64,000 nt of DNA from Martelella lutilitoris (GTDB lineage: Bacteria > Pseudomonadota > Alphaproteobacteria > Rhizobiales > Rhizobiaceae), in the NCBI RefSeq assembly GCF_005924265.1, contig NZ_VCLB01000005.1:124001-188000 (forward strand). Reading direction: 5' to 3'. Position numbers and translations under genes: made by a program. How positions within the stretch are numbered: the first letter of the stretch is position 1; each line of letters begins with the position of its first letter. Under the pieces are notes generated by a model. It saw only the letters and a program-made list of their open reading frames with translations, was not told where the DNA came from and did no database searches. Positions 22,053-31,017 of the stretch are shown here, in pieces.

Positions 22053-22556
22053 TTGTTCTTCGTTCGCACAGCGATGGAAACCGATATTCCGGCGGTCTGC
22101 GTGCTGCTGGATGCCTCCTGGCACGAAACCTATGATGCTCTGCTGGGCGCCGAGAAGGTCAACCAGATGGTCGCAGGCTGGCACTCGCCAAAGGCGGTGA
22201 AGGACCGGCTGGAGCGCAAGGGCGGCGAATTCCTTGTCGCCGACAACGGCACGCGCATCGGCGGCATGGCCTATGCGGCGCCTTCACAGAAGCGTGCGGA
22301 TGTCGTCAACCTGCACCAGCTCTATATTCATCCTGAATGCCAACGCCAGGGCATTGGCCGCGATCTCTTTGCCGAGATCGAAACCTGCTTTCCCAATGCC
22401 AGGAAGCTGGCGCTCGAAGTCGTCATCGGCAATGACGCCGCACTGGCCTTTTATCAGGCGCATGGCATGAGCGAGGCCGGGCGGACCGAGAATTGCGGCG
22501 CCTGCGGTTCCGGCATTCCGGCGATCATCATGGAAAAGGACCTGCCCGGTGTCTGA
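22053..22556 (+). CDS. GNAT-family N-acetyltransferase
   Basis: 167 residues from a TTG start 5 bases after gatB, with the GGAG at the gatB stop as ribosome site. The acetyl-CoA-binding motif reads LYIHPECQRQGIGRDLF, followed by ALEVVIGNDAALAFYQAHG, both typical of RimI-like GNATs. The substrate is not evident. The Cys-rich end NCGACGSG is unusual. The next GNAT overlaps it by 8 bases, so both are probably cotranscribed with gatB. Confidence 0.85.
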   Translation: MFFVRTAMETDIPAVCVLLDASWHETYDALLGAEKVNQMVAGWHSPKAVKDRLERKGGEFLVADNGTRIGGMAYAAPSQKRADVVNLHQLYIHPECQRQGIGRDLFAEIETCFPNARKLALEVVIGNDAALAFYQAHGMSEAGRTENCGACGSGIPAIIMEKDLPGV

Positions 22557-23025
22557 CATCGACGGTTTGGTGATCCGGGAGGCGGTGCCTGGCGATCTTG
22601 AGGCGCTGATCGCAATCTTTGCTACGGATGATCTTGGCGGCCACGGCGATACGACCGATCCTGAAGCCTATGGCGATTATCGCGCGGCCTTCAATGCGAT
22701 CGCCGCCTCGGCCAGTGACACGCTCTATGTGGCGGAGCTTGACGGCACGGTCGTCGGTACCTTCCAGACCTCCTATACCCGCACGCTGACGGGCCGGGGC
22801 GGCGCGACCTTGACCGTTGAGGCGGTACAGACCCACCCCGATTGGCGCGGTCGCGGCATCGGGGCGAAGATGATCAATGCGGCGATCGAGGAGGCGAGGG
22901 TGGAGGACTGCCGGCTGGTGCAACTGATGTCGAACCGCAGCCGCACAGATGCCCATCGTTTCTATGAACGGCTCGGTTTCACGCCATCCCATCTCGGCTT
23001 CAAAATGAAGCTGAAAGGCTCCTGA
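22549..23025 (+). CDS. Second GNAT-family N-acetyltransferase
   Basis: 158 residues from a GTG that overlaps the stop of the preceding gene. The coenzyme-A motif is VQTHPDWRGRGIGAKMI, and LVQLMSNRSRTDAHRFYERLGF is the usual C-terminal GNAT segment. Relatives of this form resemble aminoalkylphosphonate/antibiotic-type acetyltransferases, but the substrate cannot be read from sequence. Overlap with the upstream gene suggests coupled translation. Confidence 0.86.
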   Translation: MSDIDGLVIREAVPGDLEALIAIFATDDLGGHGDTTDPEAYGDYRAAFNAIAASASDTLYVAELDGTVVGTFQTSYTRTLTGRGGATLTVEAVQTHPDWRGRGIGAKMINAAIEEARVEDCRLVQLMSNRSRTDAHRFYERLGFTPSHLGFKMKLKGS

Positions 23026-23119
23026 GGCGGTCCGACGCTCTGGACAAGCGCGCCATGACGCGCCATACACGGGTTTAGGAAATTGGCTGCTCTCGCGGTC
23101 GAAGACGTAAGGAAAGAGA

Positions 23120-23518
23120 ATGGCAAGCTTTCTGGCGAAGATGTTTACCTGGTGGAACGGCTCGACCATCGGCACGGATCTGTTCACGCGCCGCTTCGGC
23201 AAGAAGGTCGGCGAGGATCAGTTCGGGAACGTCTATTACGAAGGCGGCATGTCCACTTATGGCCTTAAGCGGCGCTGGGTGATCTACAACGGTTACGCCG
23301 ATGCTTCCACCATTCCGCCCGGCTGGCACGGCTGGATGCATCACCGCACCGACACGCCGCCGACCAAGGCCGCCTACACCGCGCGGGAGTGGGAAAAGCC
23401 GCATAATCCGAACCTTACGGGCACCGCGCTTGCCTATCGTCCCAAGGGCTCGCTCGCCGTTCAGGGCGAACGCAACAAGGTCACGGGCGATTACGACGCC
23501 TGGACCCCGGGCGCGTAA
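23120..23518 (+). CDS. NADH:ubiquinone oxidoreductase accessory subunit, NDUFA12 (B17.2) family
   Basis: 132 residues. WWNGSTIGTDLFTRRFGKKVGED, the core GNVYYEGG, RRWVIYNG, PPGWHGWMHH and EKPHNPNLTGT near the end are the hallmark segments of the mitochondrial B17.2/NDUFA12 subunit and its alphaproteobacterial homologue. The protein attaches to the hydrophilic arm of complex I near its junction with the membrane arm. It lies apart from the nuo operon, in front of the DUF2155 gene, as in many Rhizobiales. Confidence 0.93.
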   Translation: MASFLAKMFTWWNGSTIGTDLFTRRFGKKVGEDQFGNVYYEGGMSTYGLKRRWVIYNGYADASTIPPGWHGWMHHRTDTPPTKAAYTAREWEKPHNPNLTGTALAYRPKGSLAVQGERNKVTGDYDAWTPGA

Positions 23519-23613
23519 GGTTTTTGCCGCAATCTGACGGTAGGCTGGCAACAATGTCAGTCTTAAAATGAAGCGCGGCATCGGTCGCGCTTTTTGCTAT
23601 CAAGGGATGATCC

Positions 23614-24024
23614 ATGGATTTGCGTGCATTGAGCCGTCTCATCACTCTCTCGCTCGGCCTTGCGGCGACGGGCCTTGTTGCCGGTCCTGCCCTTGCCGCG
23701 CGGGTGGAGAACCCGGTCGCCGTCTTCGGCGGCATCGACAAGATTACCGGGCGCACCTACACATTCGACGCCTATGTCGGCGAGACGGTGCAGTTCGGCC
23801 GCCTGCAGGTGACGCCGCGCGTCTGCTATTCGCGTGACGAGACCGAGGAACAGCAGGTCGATGCCTTCGTCCAGGTCGACAAGGTGTCTCTGCAGAACGA
23901 GGTCTCTCGCATCTTCTCCGGCTGGATGTTTGCCGATTCGCCGGCGCTCAACGCCGTCGAAGACCCGATCTACGACGTCTGGCTGACGGACTGCGTCGGC
24001 GAGGCGACCATTCCCGCTCCCTGA
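23614..24024 (+). CDS. Periplasmic DUF2155-domain protein
   Basis: 136 residues. A signal peptide of about 28 residues ends GPALA. The mature part matches the alphaproteobacterial DUF2155 pattern: VAVFGGIDKITGRTYTF, TPRVCYSRDETE, then VFSGWMFADSPALNAVEDPIYDVWLTDC in similar form. Two cysteines (in RVCYS and LTDC) probably form a disulfide. Function is unknown; relatives are conserved next to the NDUFA12 gene. Confidence 0.88.
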   Translation: MDLRALSRLITLSLGLAATGLVAGPALAARVENPVAVFGGIDKITGRTYTFDAYVGETVQFGRLQVTPRVCYSRDETEEQQVDAFVQVDKVSLQNEVSRIFSGWMFADSPALNAVEDPIYDVWLTDCVGEATIPAP

Positions 24025-24051
24025 CCCCCGAACATATTGTGAAGGCCCGCC

Positions 24052-25467
24052 ATGTCCGATGCGCGTCCCCAACTGAGCGCCGCTGAGGCCGAGACGTTTC
24101 ACTATCTTGAAGTCCTGAAATACACCGGGCGTGCCGGGGCCGAGCGCGTCGACCCGTGGGACCCGAAGGCCGACGGCTTCATGTCCGGCAACGACAAGGT
24201 GCGGGCGGATTATACCGTCGCAAAAGAAGGTGGAGGCTATTCCTCCGTCCAGATGGCCGTCAGCCAGGCCGTGCGCGATGCCGGCGCGGGCAAGACGGGC
24301 GACCGCGTCTATATTGCCGTCCGCCCCGGCATCTACGACGAGACGGTCATCGTGCCGCGTCTCATCGTCGGCGACCGGTCCGTTGCGATCACGCTGTTCG
24401 GAACGGGCAACGCGCCGCAGGAGACGGTGATCCGTGCCACGATTGATCAGGGCATGAGCGGGCCTGATTTTCTGGCAACCTTCGGGACAGCGGTTGATGA
24501 TTATGCGCCCGAGATTGCTGAAATCTATCATGCCAATGCGGCGCTTGATCGTCTGTCGACGGAAAACGCCTGCGTGCTTAGGGTCGAAAATGATGGCTTT
24601 CAGGCGAAGAACCTCAGCGTCCGGAACGCCTACAATTGCGATAGAGCGGACAAGAACGCGAAATGCGAGGACGGCAAGGGCGGGCCGAAGAATGCGGCCG
24701 GCCAGTTCGCCAAAGGCTGGCATCAGGCGGTGGCGACGCTGGTGCACAATGCCGACCGCGTCCATTTCGACCATGTGCGCTTTTCAAGCTTCCAGGACAC
24801 CCTCTATTTCAAGGGGCGCGTGCCGGGCATGACTGTGCGTTCCTATTATTCGAACTGCCATGTCGAAGGCGATATCGACTTCATCTTCGGTCGCTCGACG
24901 GCCTATTTCGAGGCTTGCGAGATCCGCTCGCTCGGAAGCCGCGTCGACCACACCTATGTTGTCGCCCCCTCGACCAACATGCACACGCGCTACGGCATCG
25001 TCTTCAATGATTGCGACTTTACCCATGACGACAGCGAGGCCGCGCTTGCCGGCACCTTCTCGCTCGGGCGGCAATGGTTCCAGACGGTGCGGGCCTCGCC
25101 CTATGGCATTCCCAATATCGAGGGCTACCGCACGCGGCTTGCCGAGACCTCCGAATTCGATCATCCACCCGAGGGCACGATCTCGCTCGACGTGCTGGAA
25201 GCCGTCGGCAAATGCGTGATCCTCAACTCGCGCATCGGCAAACATATCAATCAGCAGGCGCCCTGGGACGACTGGAGCGGCGGCAGGCGCAATGCGGATG
25301 GGGAATTCGTGCCCGGCGAATGGAACACGCGCTACAGGCCCGTGCAGTATACGTCAGCCGATTTCTTCCGCTATCTCGGCGATTGGCTGAAGGGCGAGGG
25401 GCTTGCGCTCCACGAGCCCCATCCGGCCGAGCCCTGGCTTGCGGAGTTCGACAATCGGCAGGCATAG
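24052..25467 (+). CDS. Pectinesterase (carbohydrate esterase family 8), no signal peptide
   Basis: 471 residues. The parallel beta-helix core of CE8 begins at about residue 55 (YSSVQMAV). Catalytic segments are present: SFQDTLYFKGR (general acid Asp), CHVEGDIDFIFGRS (nucleophilic Asp) and FSLGRQWFQ (the Arg of the LGRPW-type motif). It removes methyl esters from polygalacturonate. The N-terminus is hydrophilic and lacks a signal peptide, so it may act in the cytoplasm on imported oligogalacturonates, as with some other non-secreted CE8 enzymes. It sits between DUF2155 and the minus-strand aat block. Confidence 0.9.
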   Translation: MSDARPQLSAAEAETFHYLEVLKYTGRAGAERVDPWDPKADGFMSGNDKVRADYTVAKEGGGYSSVQMAVSQAVRDAGAGKTGDRVYIAVRPGIYDETVIVPRLIVGDRSVAITLFGTGNAPQETVIRATIDQGMSGPDFLATFGTAVDDYAPEIAEIYHANAALDRLSTENACVLRVENDGFQAKNLSVRNAYNCDRADKNAKCEDGKGGPKNAAGQFAKGWHQAVATLVHNADRVHFDHVRFSSFQDTLYFKGRVPGMTVRSYYSNCHVEGDIDFIFGRSTAYFEACEIRSLGSRVDHTYVVAPSTNMHTRYGIVFNDCDFTHDDSEAALAGTFSLGRQWFQTVRASPYGIPNIEGYRTRLAETSEFDHPPEGTISLDVLEAVGKCVILNSRIGKHINQQAPWDDWSGGRRNADGEFVPGEWNTRYRPVQYTSADFFRYLGDWLKGEGLALHEPHPAEPWLAEFDNRQA

Positions 25468-25474
25468 GCCTCGT

Positions 25475-26092
25475 TCACGGAAACGGCTGATCAGGCCAGA
25501 CAAGCGCCGCATTCAGCAGCGTCATATATTCTTCCTTGGGGATATCGATCGCGCCCATCGTCTTCAGATGGTCGGTGGTAAACTGCGTGTCAAGCAGCAG
25601 GAAATTGTTGGCGCGCAGGCGTTCCACCAGATGCACGAGGCAGATCTTGGAGGCGTTCGGGCGGCGCGAGAACATGCTCTCGCCAAAAAACGCCGCCTTC
25701 AGCGAGACGCCGTAAAGCCCGCCGACGAGTTCGCCGTCCTGCCAGGCCTCCACCGAATGGGCGCGGCCCATAGCGTGCAGCGATTTGTAGAGCGAGCGGA
25801 TCTCGTCATTGATCCATGTCTGCGGCCGGTCGGGGGCCGGTTCCGCGCAGGCGGCGATCACGCCGTCGAAATCATGGTTGAAGCGGACTTCGTAGGGAGA
25901 CCTGCGCATGAATTTGCGCAGGCTGTGGGAGATGTGAAGCGCATCCAGCGGGATGATGCCGCGGATTTCCGGTTCGACCCAGAAAAGCTCGGTGTCATCG
26001 GCCGATTCGGACATGGGAAAGAGGCCGATGCTATAGGCATTCAAAAGCAATTCAGGAGTGATCCTGCTGCTCTTTCCGGCGTTCTTTTCCAT
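25475..26092 (-). CDS. aat: Leucyl/phenylalanyl-tRNA--protein transferase
   Basis: 205 residues. [18 protein letters not shown] near the start, [56 protein letters not shown] and [16 protein letters not shown] are the conserved Aat blocks. It adds Leu or Phe to proteins with N-terminal Arg or Lys, marking them for ClpS/ClpAP. It is the last gene of the block aroQ-accB-accC-aat, 10 bases after accC. Confidence 0.95.
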   Translation of the reverse strand: MEKNAGKSSRITPELLLNAYSIGLFPMSESADDTELFWVEPEIRGIIPLDALHISHSLRKFMRRSPYEVRFNHDFDGVIAACAEPAPDRPQTWINDEIRSLYKSLHAMGRAHSVEAWQDGELVGGLYGVSLKAAFFGESMFSRRPNASKICLVHLVERLRANNFLLLDTQFTTDHLKTMGAIDIPKEEYMTLLNAALVWPDQPFP

Positions 26093-26102
26093 GGCCTCTC
26101 AG

Positions 26103-27449
26103 CTACTTTGCCTTGTCTTCCAGATAGTGTTCCAGCCAGTGGATATCATAGTCGCCGTTGGCGATATCCTGGTTGGCGATCAGATCCTGAAAAAGCGGCA
26201 GCGTCGTGTCAATGCCGTCGACAACGAACTCGTCGAGCGCGCGCTTCAACCGCATCATGCATTCCACGCGGGTGCGGCCGTGGACGATGAGCTTGCCGAT
26301 CAGGCTGTCGTAATAGGGTGGGATCCTGTAGCCCTGATAGACGCCGGAATCGATGCGCACGCCAAGCCCGCCGGGGGCATGGAAATGCGTGATCGTGCCC
26401 GGCGACGGGCGGAAGGTCTCCGCGTTTTCGGCATTGATGCGGCATTCGATCGCGTGGCCGGAGAAGGAGATATCCTTCTGGCTGACCGAAAGGCCGGCGC
26501 CGGCGGCAACGCGGATCTGCTCATGCACGAGGTCGATGCCGGTAATGGCCTCGGTGATCGGATGCTCCACCTGAAGACGGGTGTTCATTTCGATGAAATA
26601 GAACTCGCCGTTTTCATAGAGGAACTCGACCGTGCCGGCGCCGCGATACTTCATCTTGCGCATCGCATCGGCGCAGATCTCGCCGATCTGCATGCGCTGC
26701 TCGACGTTGAGCGCCGGCGAATTGGCCTCTTCCCAGACCTTCTGGTGGCGGCGCTGCAGCGAGCAGTCGCGTTCGCCCAGATGAATGGCGTCGCCTTCGC
26801 CATCGCCGAAGACCTGAACCTCGATATGACGCGGCTTGTCGAGATATTTCTCCATATAGACCGAATCATTGCCGAAGGCCGCAGCCGCTTCGCCGCGGGC
26901 CGTGCTCCAGGCCTCGAGCAGGTCGTCGGGGGTGCGGGCGAGCTTCATCCCACGCCCGCCGCCGCCGGCGGTTGCCTTGATCAGCACCGGATAGCCGATC
27001 TCCTCGGCGGTCCGGACAGCATCGTCTTCTGTGTCGACCGAACCGCCGGAGCCGGGCACGACCGGGATGCCGAGGTTCTCGGCGGTCGTCTTGGCGGTGA
27101 TCTTGTCGCCCATCATGCGGATATGTTCGCTGGTGGGGCCGATGAAGGTGATGCCATGGGCTTCGAGGATCTCGGCGAATTTGGCGTTTTCGGAAAGAAA
27201 GCCGTAGCCGGGATGGACCGCGTCGGCGCCGGTGATCTCACAGGCGGCAACGATCTGGTGGATGTTGAGGTAGCTCTCGCGCGAGGAGGGCGGGCCGATG
27301 CACACGCTCTCGTCGGCAAGGCGCACATGCATCGCGTTGGCGTCCGCGGTGGAGTGCACGGCAACGGTGGCGATGCCGAGCTCCTTGCAGGCGCGCTGTA
27401 CGCGAAGAGCAATTTCGCCGCGATTGGCGATCAGGATTTTGGAAAACAT
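26103..27449 (-). CDS. accC: Acetyl-CoA carboxylase, biotin carboxylase subunit
   Basis: 448 residues, the usual AccC length. FSKILIANRGEIALRVQRACKELG starts the biotin carboxylase N-domain; the ATP-grasp centre has KATAGGGGRGMKLA; FIEMNTRLQVEHPITEAITGIDLV is the catalytic signature. It carboxylates biotin on AccB using ATP and bicarbonate, for malonyl-CoA synthesis. It lies 13 bases downstream of accB in the same operon. Confidence 0.98.
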   Translation of the reverse strand: MFSKILIANRGEIALRVQRACKELGIATVAVHSTADANAMHVRLADESVCIGPPSSRESYLNIHQIVAACEITGADAVHPGYGFLSENAKFAEILEAHGITFIGPTSEHIRMMGDKITAKTTAENLGIPVVPGSGGSVDTEDDAVRTAEEIGYPVLIKATAGGGGRGMKLARTPDDLLEAWSTARGEAAAAFGNDSVYMEKYLDKPRHIEVQVFGDGEGDAIHLGERDCSLQRRHQKVWEEANSPALNVEQRMQIGEICADAMRKMKYRGAGTVEFLYENGEFYFIEMNTRLQVEHPITEAITGIDLVHEQIRVAAGAGLSVSQKDISFSGHAIECRINAENAETFRPSPGTITHFHAPGGLGVRIDSGVYQGYRIPPYYDSLIGKLIVHGRTRVECMMRLKRALDEFVVDGIDTTLPLFQDLIANQDIANGDYDIHWLEHYLEDKAK

Positions 27450-27462
27450 TCGCTCTGACCCG

Positions 27463-27933
27463 TTATTCGATCACGACAAGCGGTTCGTCGAACTCGACCG
27501 GCTGGGCGTCGTCGACGAGGATCTGGGTGATCTTGCCGCTCTTCGGCGCCGGGATCTGGTTCATCGTCTTCATCGCTTCGATGATGAGGAGGGTCTGGCC
27601 TTCCTTGACGTTGGCGCCAACTTCGATGAAGGGGCGCGCGCCGGGAGCAGGGGCCAGGTAGACCGTGCCGACCATCGGGGCCTTGACGGCCTGGTCGAGA
27701 TTGCTGGCGGCAGTTGCTGCGGCCGGGGCTTCGGCCGCCGCCGGCTGCGGCGCGGCAGCGGGCGCTGCCGGTGCATAGGCCATGGCGTGCTGCGGGGCGA
27801 CGGTCACTTCGCGCGCGACGCGGATGTGCAGGCCGTCCTGCTCGACCTCGATTTCGGTGAGATCGGTCTCGTTGAGAATAACAGCGAGTTCGCGCACCAG
27901 CTTTGCGTCGACTGCCTTCTTTTGATCTGCCAT
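27463..27933 (-). CDS. accB: Acetyl-CoA carboxylase biotin carboxyl carrier protein
   Basis: 156 residues. An N-terminal helical part is followed by an Ala/Pro-rich linker (about residues 50-78) and the biotinyl domain. The biotin-acceptor Lys122 lies in EAMKTMNQI. The carrier swings between AccC and the carboxyltransferase AccAD. It is cotranscribed with accC, and aroQ lies 21 bases upstream. Confidence 0.97.
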   Translation of the reverse strand: MADQKKAVDAKLVRELAVILNETDLTEIEVEQDGLHIRVAREVTVAPQHAMAYAPAAPAAAPQPAAAEAPAAATAASNLDQAVKAPMVGTVYLAPAPGARPFIEVGANVKEGQTLLIIEAMKTMNQIPAPKSGKITQILVDDAQPVEFDEPLVVIE

Positions 27934-27954
27934 GGGTGTGTTCCTTTGTTCTTC

Positions 27955-28392
27955 TTATTCCGTGAGCGTCTTGAGCGCGCGAAGCGCCAGCAGGTAACTG
28001 TCCTGTCCGAAACCACAGATTACCCCCTTCGCCGCTGCAGACGTCATTGTCTTGTGGCGAAAGGGCTCACGGGCATGAATGTTGGAAATGTGAAGCTCCA
28101 CGACAGGCACGCTGATGGCGCGTATGGCGTCGTGAAGCGCAATGGATGTGTGCCCGTAGGCACCCGGATTGATGGCGACACCGGCGGCCTTGTCATTGGC
28201 CTCGTGAAGCCAGTCGACAAGAACGCCTTCATGATTGCTTTGGCGGCAGTCGGCCTGAAAACCGAGCGTTTCGGCCTCCATGCGACAGGCCTCCTCAATG
28301 GCCTCAAGGGTCAGCGCGCCGTAGATGCCCGGCTCGCGCTTGCCCAGAAGATTGAGGTTGGGTCCGTTCAAAACAAAGATTACGCGTGTCAT
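27955..28392 (-). CDS. aroQ: 3-dehydroquinate dehydratase, type II
   Basis: 145 residues. The N-terminal NGPNLNLLGKREPGIYG supplies the active-site Arg and Tyr. QSNHEG, AINPGAYGHTSIAL and ELHISNIHAREPFR (catalytic His) complete the type II fold, which forms dodecamers. It dehydrates 3-dehydroquinate in the shikimate pathway. It heads a run with accB, accC and aat that is common in Rhizobiales. Confidence 0.97.
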   Translation of the reverse strand: MTRVIFVLNGPNLNLLGKREPGIYGALTLEAIEEACRMEAETLGFQADCRQSNHEGVLVDWLHEANDKAAGVAINPGAYGHTSIALHDAIRAISVPVVELHISNIHAREPFRHKTMTSAAAKGVICGFGQDSYLLALRALKTLTE

Positions 28393-28499
28393 CCGTCAAT
28401 TCCAGTTTCGCCTTCACCTATAGACGTTCAGGTCATTCAGGAAAAGCCCAAAGGCCGGAGGTTGAAACGCCTTGGTTAAGCGTCGCAGCGGCGAAAACC

Positions 28500-29303
28500 T
28501 CAAGAGCAGGTTCCCTGTCCGCAATCGCGGATATTGTCAATCACCTGCTGGATACGATCCGCGCCGATGGCCCCGTGCAGCATGGTGTCGCCGACGATAT
28601 AGGCAGGCGTCCCGGTAACGCCGACGGCATTGGCCAGGGCAAAATGCTCCTCGAGCGCGGCCTCGGGCGGGAACTCCTCCATCGCCGCATCGATCTGGTC
28701 GCTGTCGACTCCAAAGGCTGCAGCCACGGCGCGCGCACTTTCATCTGTGGCACGGTTGCCCGATCCCATCAGGGCGCGGTGGAAATCAGGATACGTCTCG
28801 GGCGTGATCTTGAAGAAAGCATAGGAGACGCGCTGTGCGGCCTGTGATTCCGGCCCCAGGACCGGAATTTCCTTCAGGATGAAGCGCACATCGTCATTGT
28901 CGGCGATGATCTCGTCCATGTCGGCAAGGGCGCGGCGACAATAGCCGCAATTGTAATCGAAGAACTCGACAACGGTGATGTCGCCGTCGGGATTGCCGAG
29001 CACGGCGTCGAATTCCGGCTGGAAAATCAGGTTCTGGTTTGCGGCGATGGCAGCCTGTGCCTCTTTCTGCTGCTCCTCGGCCTGCTTGCGCTGAAGCGCG
29101 GTCTGGACGTCGAGCAGGATTTCCGGATTGGCGACCAGATAGTCATGCACGCGCGTGCCGAAATCATCGGTTCCGGACGCTGCGGCCTGTTCTGCTGGCT
29201 GAGGGGAGGCAAAGCCGTAAATCGCGGCGGTTGTCGCAGCCGCAGACGCAACGGCGGTCGCGACGACCGCAACGATGGCGAGCGTCAGTCCCTTTGATGA
29301 CAT
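28500..29303 (-). CDS. DsbA-family thiol:disulfide interchange protein
   Basis: 267 residues from the ATG at 29303, preceded by a purine-rich ribosome site; an in-frame ATG 18 bases earlier is less likely. An uncleaved anchor or signal sequence covers about residues 5-30. The thioredoxin fold begins near residue 88 (DITVVEFFDYNCGYCRRA) and carries the active Cys-Gly-Tyr-Cys pair. GVTGTPAYIVGD holds the cis-Pro loop. The extension before the fold (a helical Gln/Glu-rich stretch) is typical of the DsbA/ScsC-like family with a dimerising N-terminus. It acts in the periplasm on protein disulfides. Confidence 0.9.
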   Translation of the reverse strand: MSSKGLTLAIVAVVATAVASAAATTAAIYGFASPQPAEQAAASGTDDFGTRVHDYLVANPEILLDVQTALQRKQAEEQQKEAQAAIAANQNLIFQPEFDAVLGNPDGDITVVEFFDYNCGYCRRALADMDEIIADNDDVRFILKEIPVLGPESQAAQRVSYAFFKITPETYPDFHRALMGSGNRATDESARAVAAAFGVDSDQIDAAMEEFPPEAALEEHFALANAVGVTGTPAYIVGDTMLHGAIGADRIQQVIDNIRDCGQGTCS

Positions 29304-29510
29304 GATTTCCCCTTCCTGCATGACACGATAATCTCAGCTAGGAACCAATTGTGCGCAAAAGGCGGCGATGTCCATAGCAAAGGCCGGAAATCCGGCGGTT
29401 AGCCTTCAAAATCCCGCTTTTTTGATCGGAAGGATTGCAGCGCGCCAAGGAATGGTCCAAGCCCGGTAAAACTGCCTGTCAAACGGGCCTGATGACAAGG
29501 AAGAAGCAGA

Positions 29511-30671
29511 ATGCCGTCGAAACGCAGCGAAATCGATTCATTCCTGGCCATGGACGTGCTGGCGGAGGCGAATCGCCGGAAGAAGGCCGGACGCCCGGTG
29601 CTCTCGCTTGCCGTCGGCCAGCCTTCCCACCCCGCGCCCGACCGCGCGCTCCAGGCCGCCCGCGCCGCCCTCGAACACGGTCACCTCGGCTATACCGATG
29701 CCTTCGGCCTTCAAAGCCTGCGCGAGGCGATCGCAAATGACTACCGGTCCCGCATGGGCGCCGATGTCGATCCGGCGCGCATTGCGGTGACGACCGGCTC
29801 GTCGGCGGGTTTCAACCTCGCCTTTCTGGCGCTGTTTGATGCCGGCGATGCGGTCGCGATCGCAAGGCCCGGCTATCCCGCCTATCGCAATATCCTGAAG
29901 GCGCTCGATCTGAAGGTTGTCGAGGTCGAGGCAAATGAGCGGCACGCATTCACGCTGACGCCGGAGGCGCTTGAGGAAGCGGAGCGCGCCGAGGGCGTCG
30001 CCATCAAGGGCGTGCTGCTGGCAAGTCCGGCAAACCCGACGGGCACCGTGACAGGCCGGGCTGCGCTGAAACGGCTTGCCGACTGGTGCGAAGCGCGCGG
30101 CACGGCCTTCATCTCCGACGAGATCTACCACGGGCTGGTGTTTTCCGGCGAGGAGGCCACGGCGCTGTCCTTCACCGACGAGGCGGTGGTGATCAATTCC
30201 TTCTCCAAATATTATTGCATGACCGGCTGGCGCGTCGGCTGGATGGTGCTGCCGGAGAAGCTTGTCCGCGTCTTCGAGCAACTGGCGCAGAACATCTATA
30301 TCAGCGCGCCCGAACTTTCGCAGATCGCCGCCGAGGCTGCCCTTGATGCACGCCCTCAGCTCGACGGCTACCGCGCAATCTACCGCGCCAACCGCGATTT
30401 CCTGATCAAGGCGCTGCCGGAGATCGGACTTCCCGTGGTCTCGCCCATGGACGGCGCCTTCTATGCCTATGTCGATGTCAGTGGGTATTCCAACGACAGC
30501 GTGGCATTCTCACGCAAAATGCTGGCCGAAATCGACGTCGCGGCAACACCCGGGGCGGATTTCGATCCGCTGACCGGCGGTCGCTATCTGAGGCTTTCCT
30601 ATGCGGGAACCGAGGCCGAGATCCGCCAGGCGGTGGAGCGCGTGGGCAATTGGTTACCGAAAAGAGGCTGA
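29511..30671 (+). CDS. Class I/II pyridoxal-phosphate aminotransferase
   Basis: 386 residues with AAGGAAG ahead of the ATG. The fold-type I signatures are SLAVGQPSHPAP, TTGSSAGFNLAF, ASPANPTGT, ISDEIYHGLVF and the PLP-lysine motif SFSKYYCMTGWRVGW. YLRLSYAG near the end supplies the substrate carboxylate Arg. It resembles aspartate/aromatic or alanine-type aminotransferases; the amino-acid substrate cannot be fixed. It is divergent from dsbA. Confidence 0.92.
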   Translation: MPSKRSEIDSFLAMDVLAEANRRKKAGRPVLSLAVGQPSHPAPDRALQAARAALEHGHLGYTDAFGLQSLREAIANDYRSRMGADVDPARIAVTTGSSAGFNLAFLALFDAGDAVAIARPGYPAYRNILKALDLKVVEVEANERHAFTLTPEALEEAERAEGVAIKGVLLASPANPTGTVTGRAALKRLADWCEARGTAFISDEIYHGLVFSGEEATALSFTDEAVVINSFSKYYCMTGWRVGWMVLPEKLVRVFEQLAQNIYISAPELSQIAAEAALDARPQLDGYRAIYRANRDFLIKALPEIGLPVVSPMDGAFYAYVDVSGYSNDSVAFSRKMLAEIDVAATPGADFDPLTGGRYLRLSYAGTEAEIRQAVERVGNWLPKRG

Positions 30672-30715
30672 GACAAAGCCCGTTTCGTTTTTCGAAACCC
30701 TTTCTGCCGACAAAA

Positions 30716-30743
30716 AAAACGCCGCCGTTATCGAAACGGCGGC
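30716..30743 (-). terminator. First of two mirror-image terminator hairpins
   Basis: A 9-bp stem GCCGCCGTT/AACGGCGGC with a five-base loop has a run of eight A on its low side, so it is a terminator read on the minus strand, as a backup for rne. On the plus strand it lacks a U tract. Its 23-base core is the exact reverse complement of the core at 30968-30990. Confidence 0.8.
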
Positions 30744-30800
30744 TTCAGGCTGCTGACAAACCCTTGTTGCAGACACTCGGAGCTCGCCTACCCTTTGTCC

Positions 30801-30912
30801 GTCACCCCGGACTTGATCCGGGGTCCAGGGCCGCTTGTAAGGCTTTTCAAGAAAGAGTCTTTGCGCGCAAGGACTTGGCCCTTACTGGATACTGGCTCAA
30901 GGCCGGTATGAC
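30801..30912 (+). repeat. Dispersed MITE/REP-like palindromic element
   Basis: It starts GTCACCCCGGACTTGATCC and ends GGCTCAAGGCCGGTATGAC, the imperfect inverted ends of a family of short palindromic repeats widespread in alphaproteobacterial intergenic regions. The element is about 112 bases with no coding capacity. Only one copy is visible here, so its repeated nature rests on known family form. Confidence 0.7.
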
Positions 30913-30962
30913 GGCGGGGAAGGGGGCCGCACCGTGATTGCTTGCCCGGGGGGCGACAAACA

Positions 30963-30995
30963 AAAACGCCGCCGTTTCGATAACGGCGGCGTTTT
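30963..30995. terminator. Bidirectional terminator between the aminotransferase gene and rne
   Basis: A perfect 14-base-pair stem with A4/T4 ends and the loop TCGAT gives a U-tailed hairpin in both directions. It lies 22 bases past the rne stop and should end rne and the converging aminotransferase transcript. Confidence 0.92.
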
Positions 30996-31017
30996 CATTT
31001 CAGATATTTTCCTCGGC

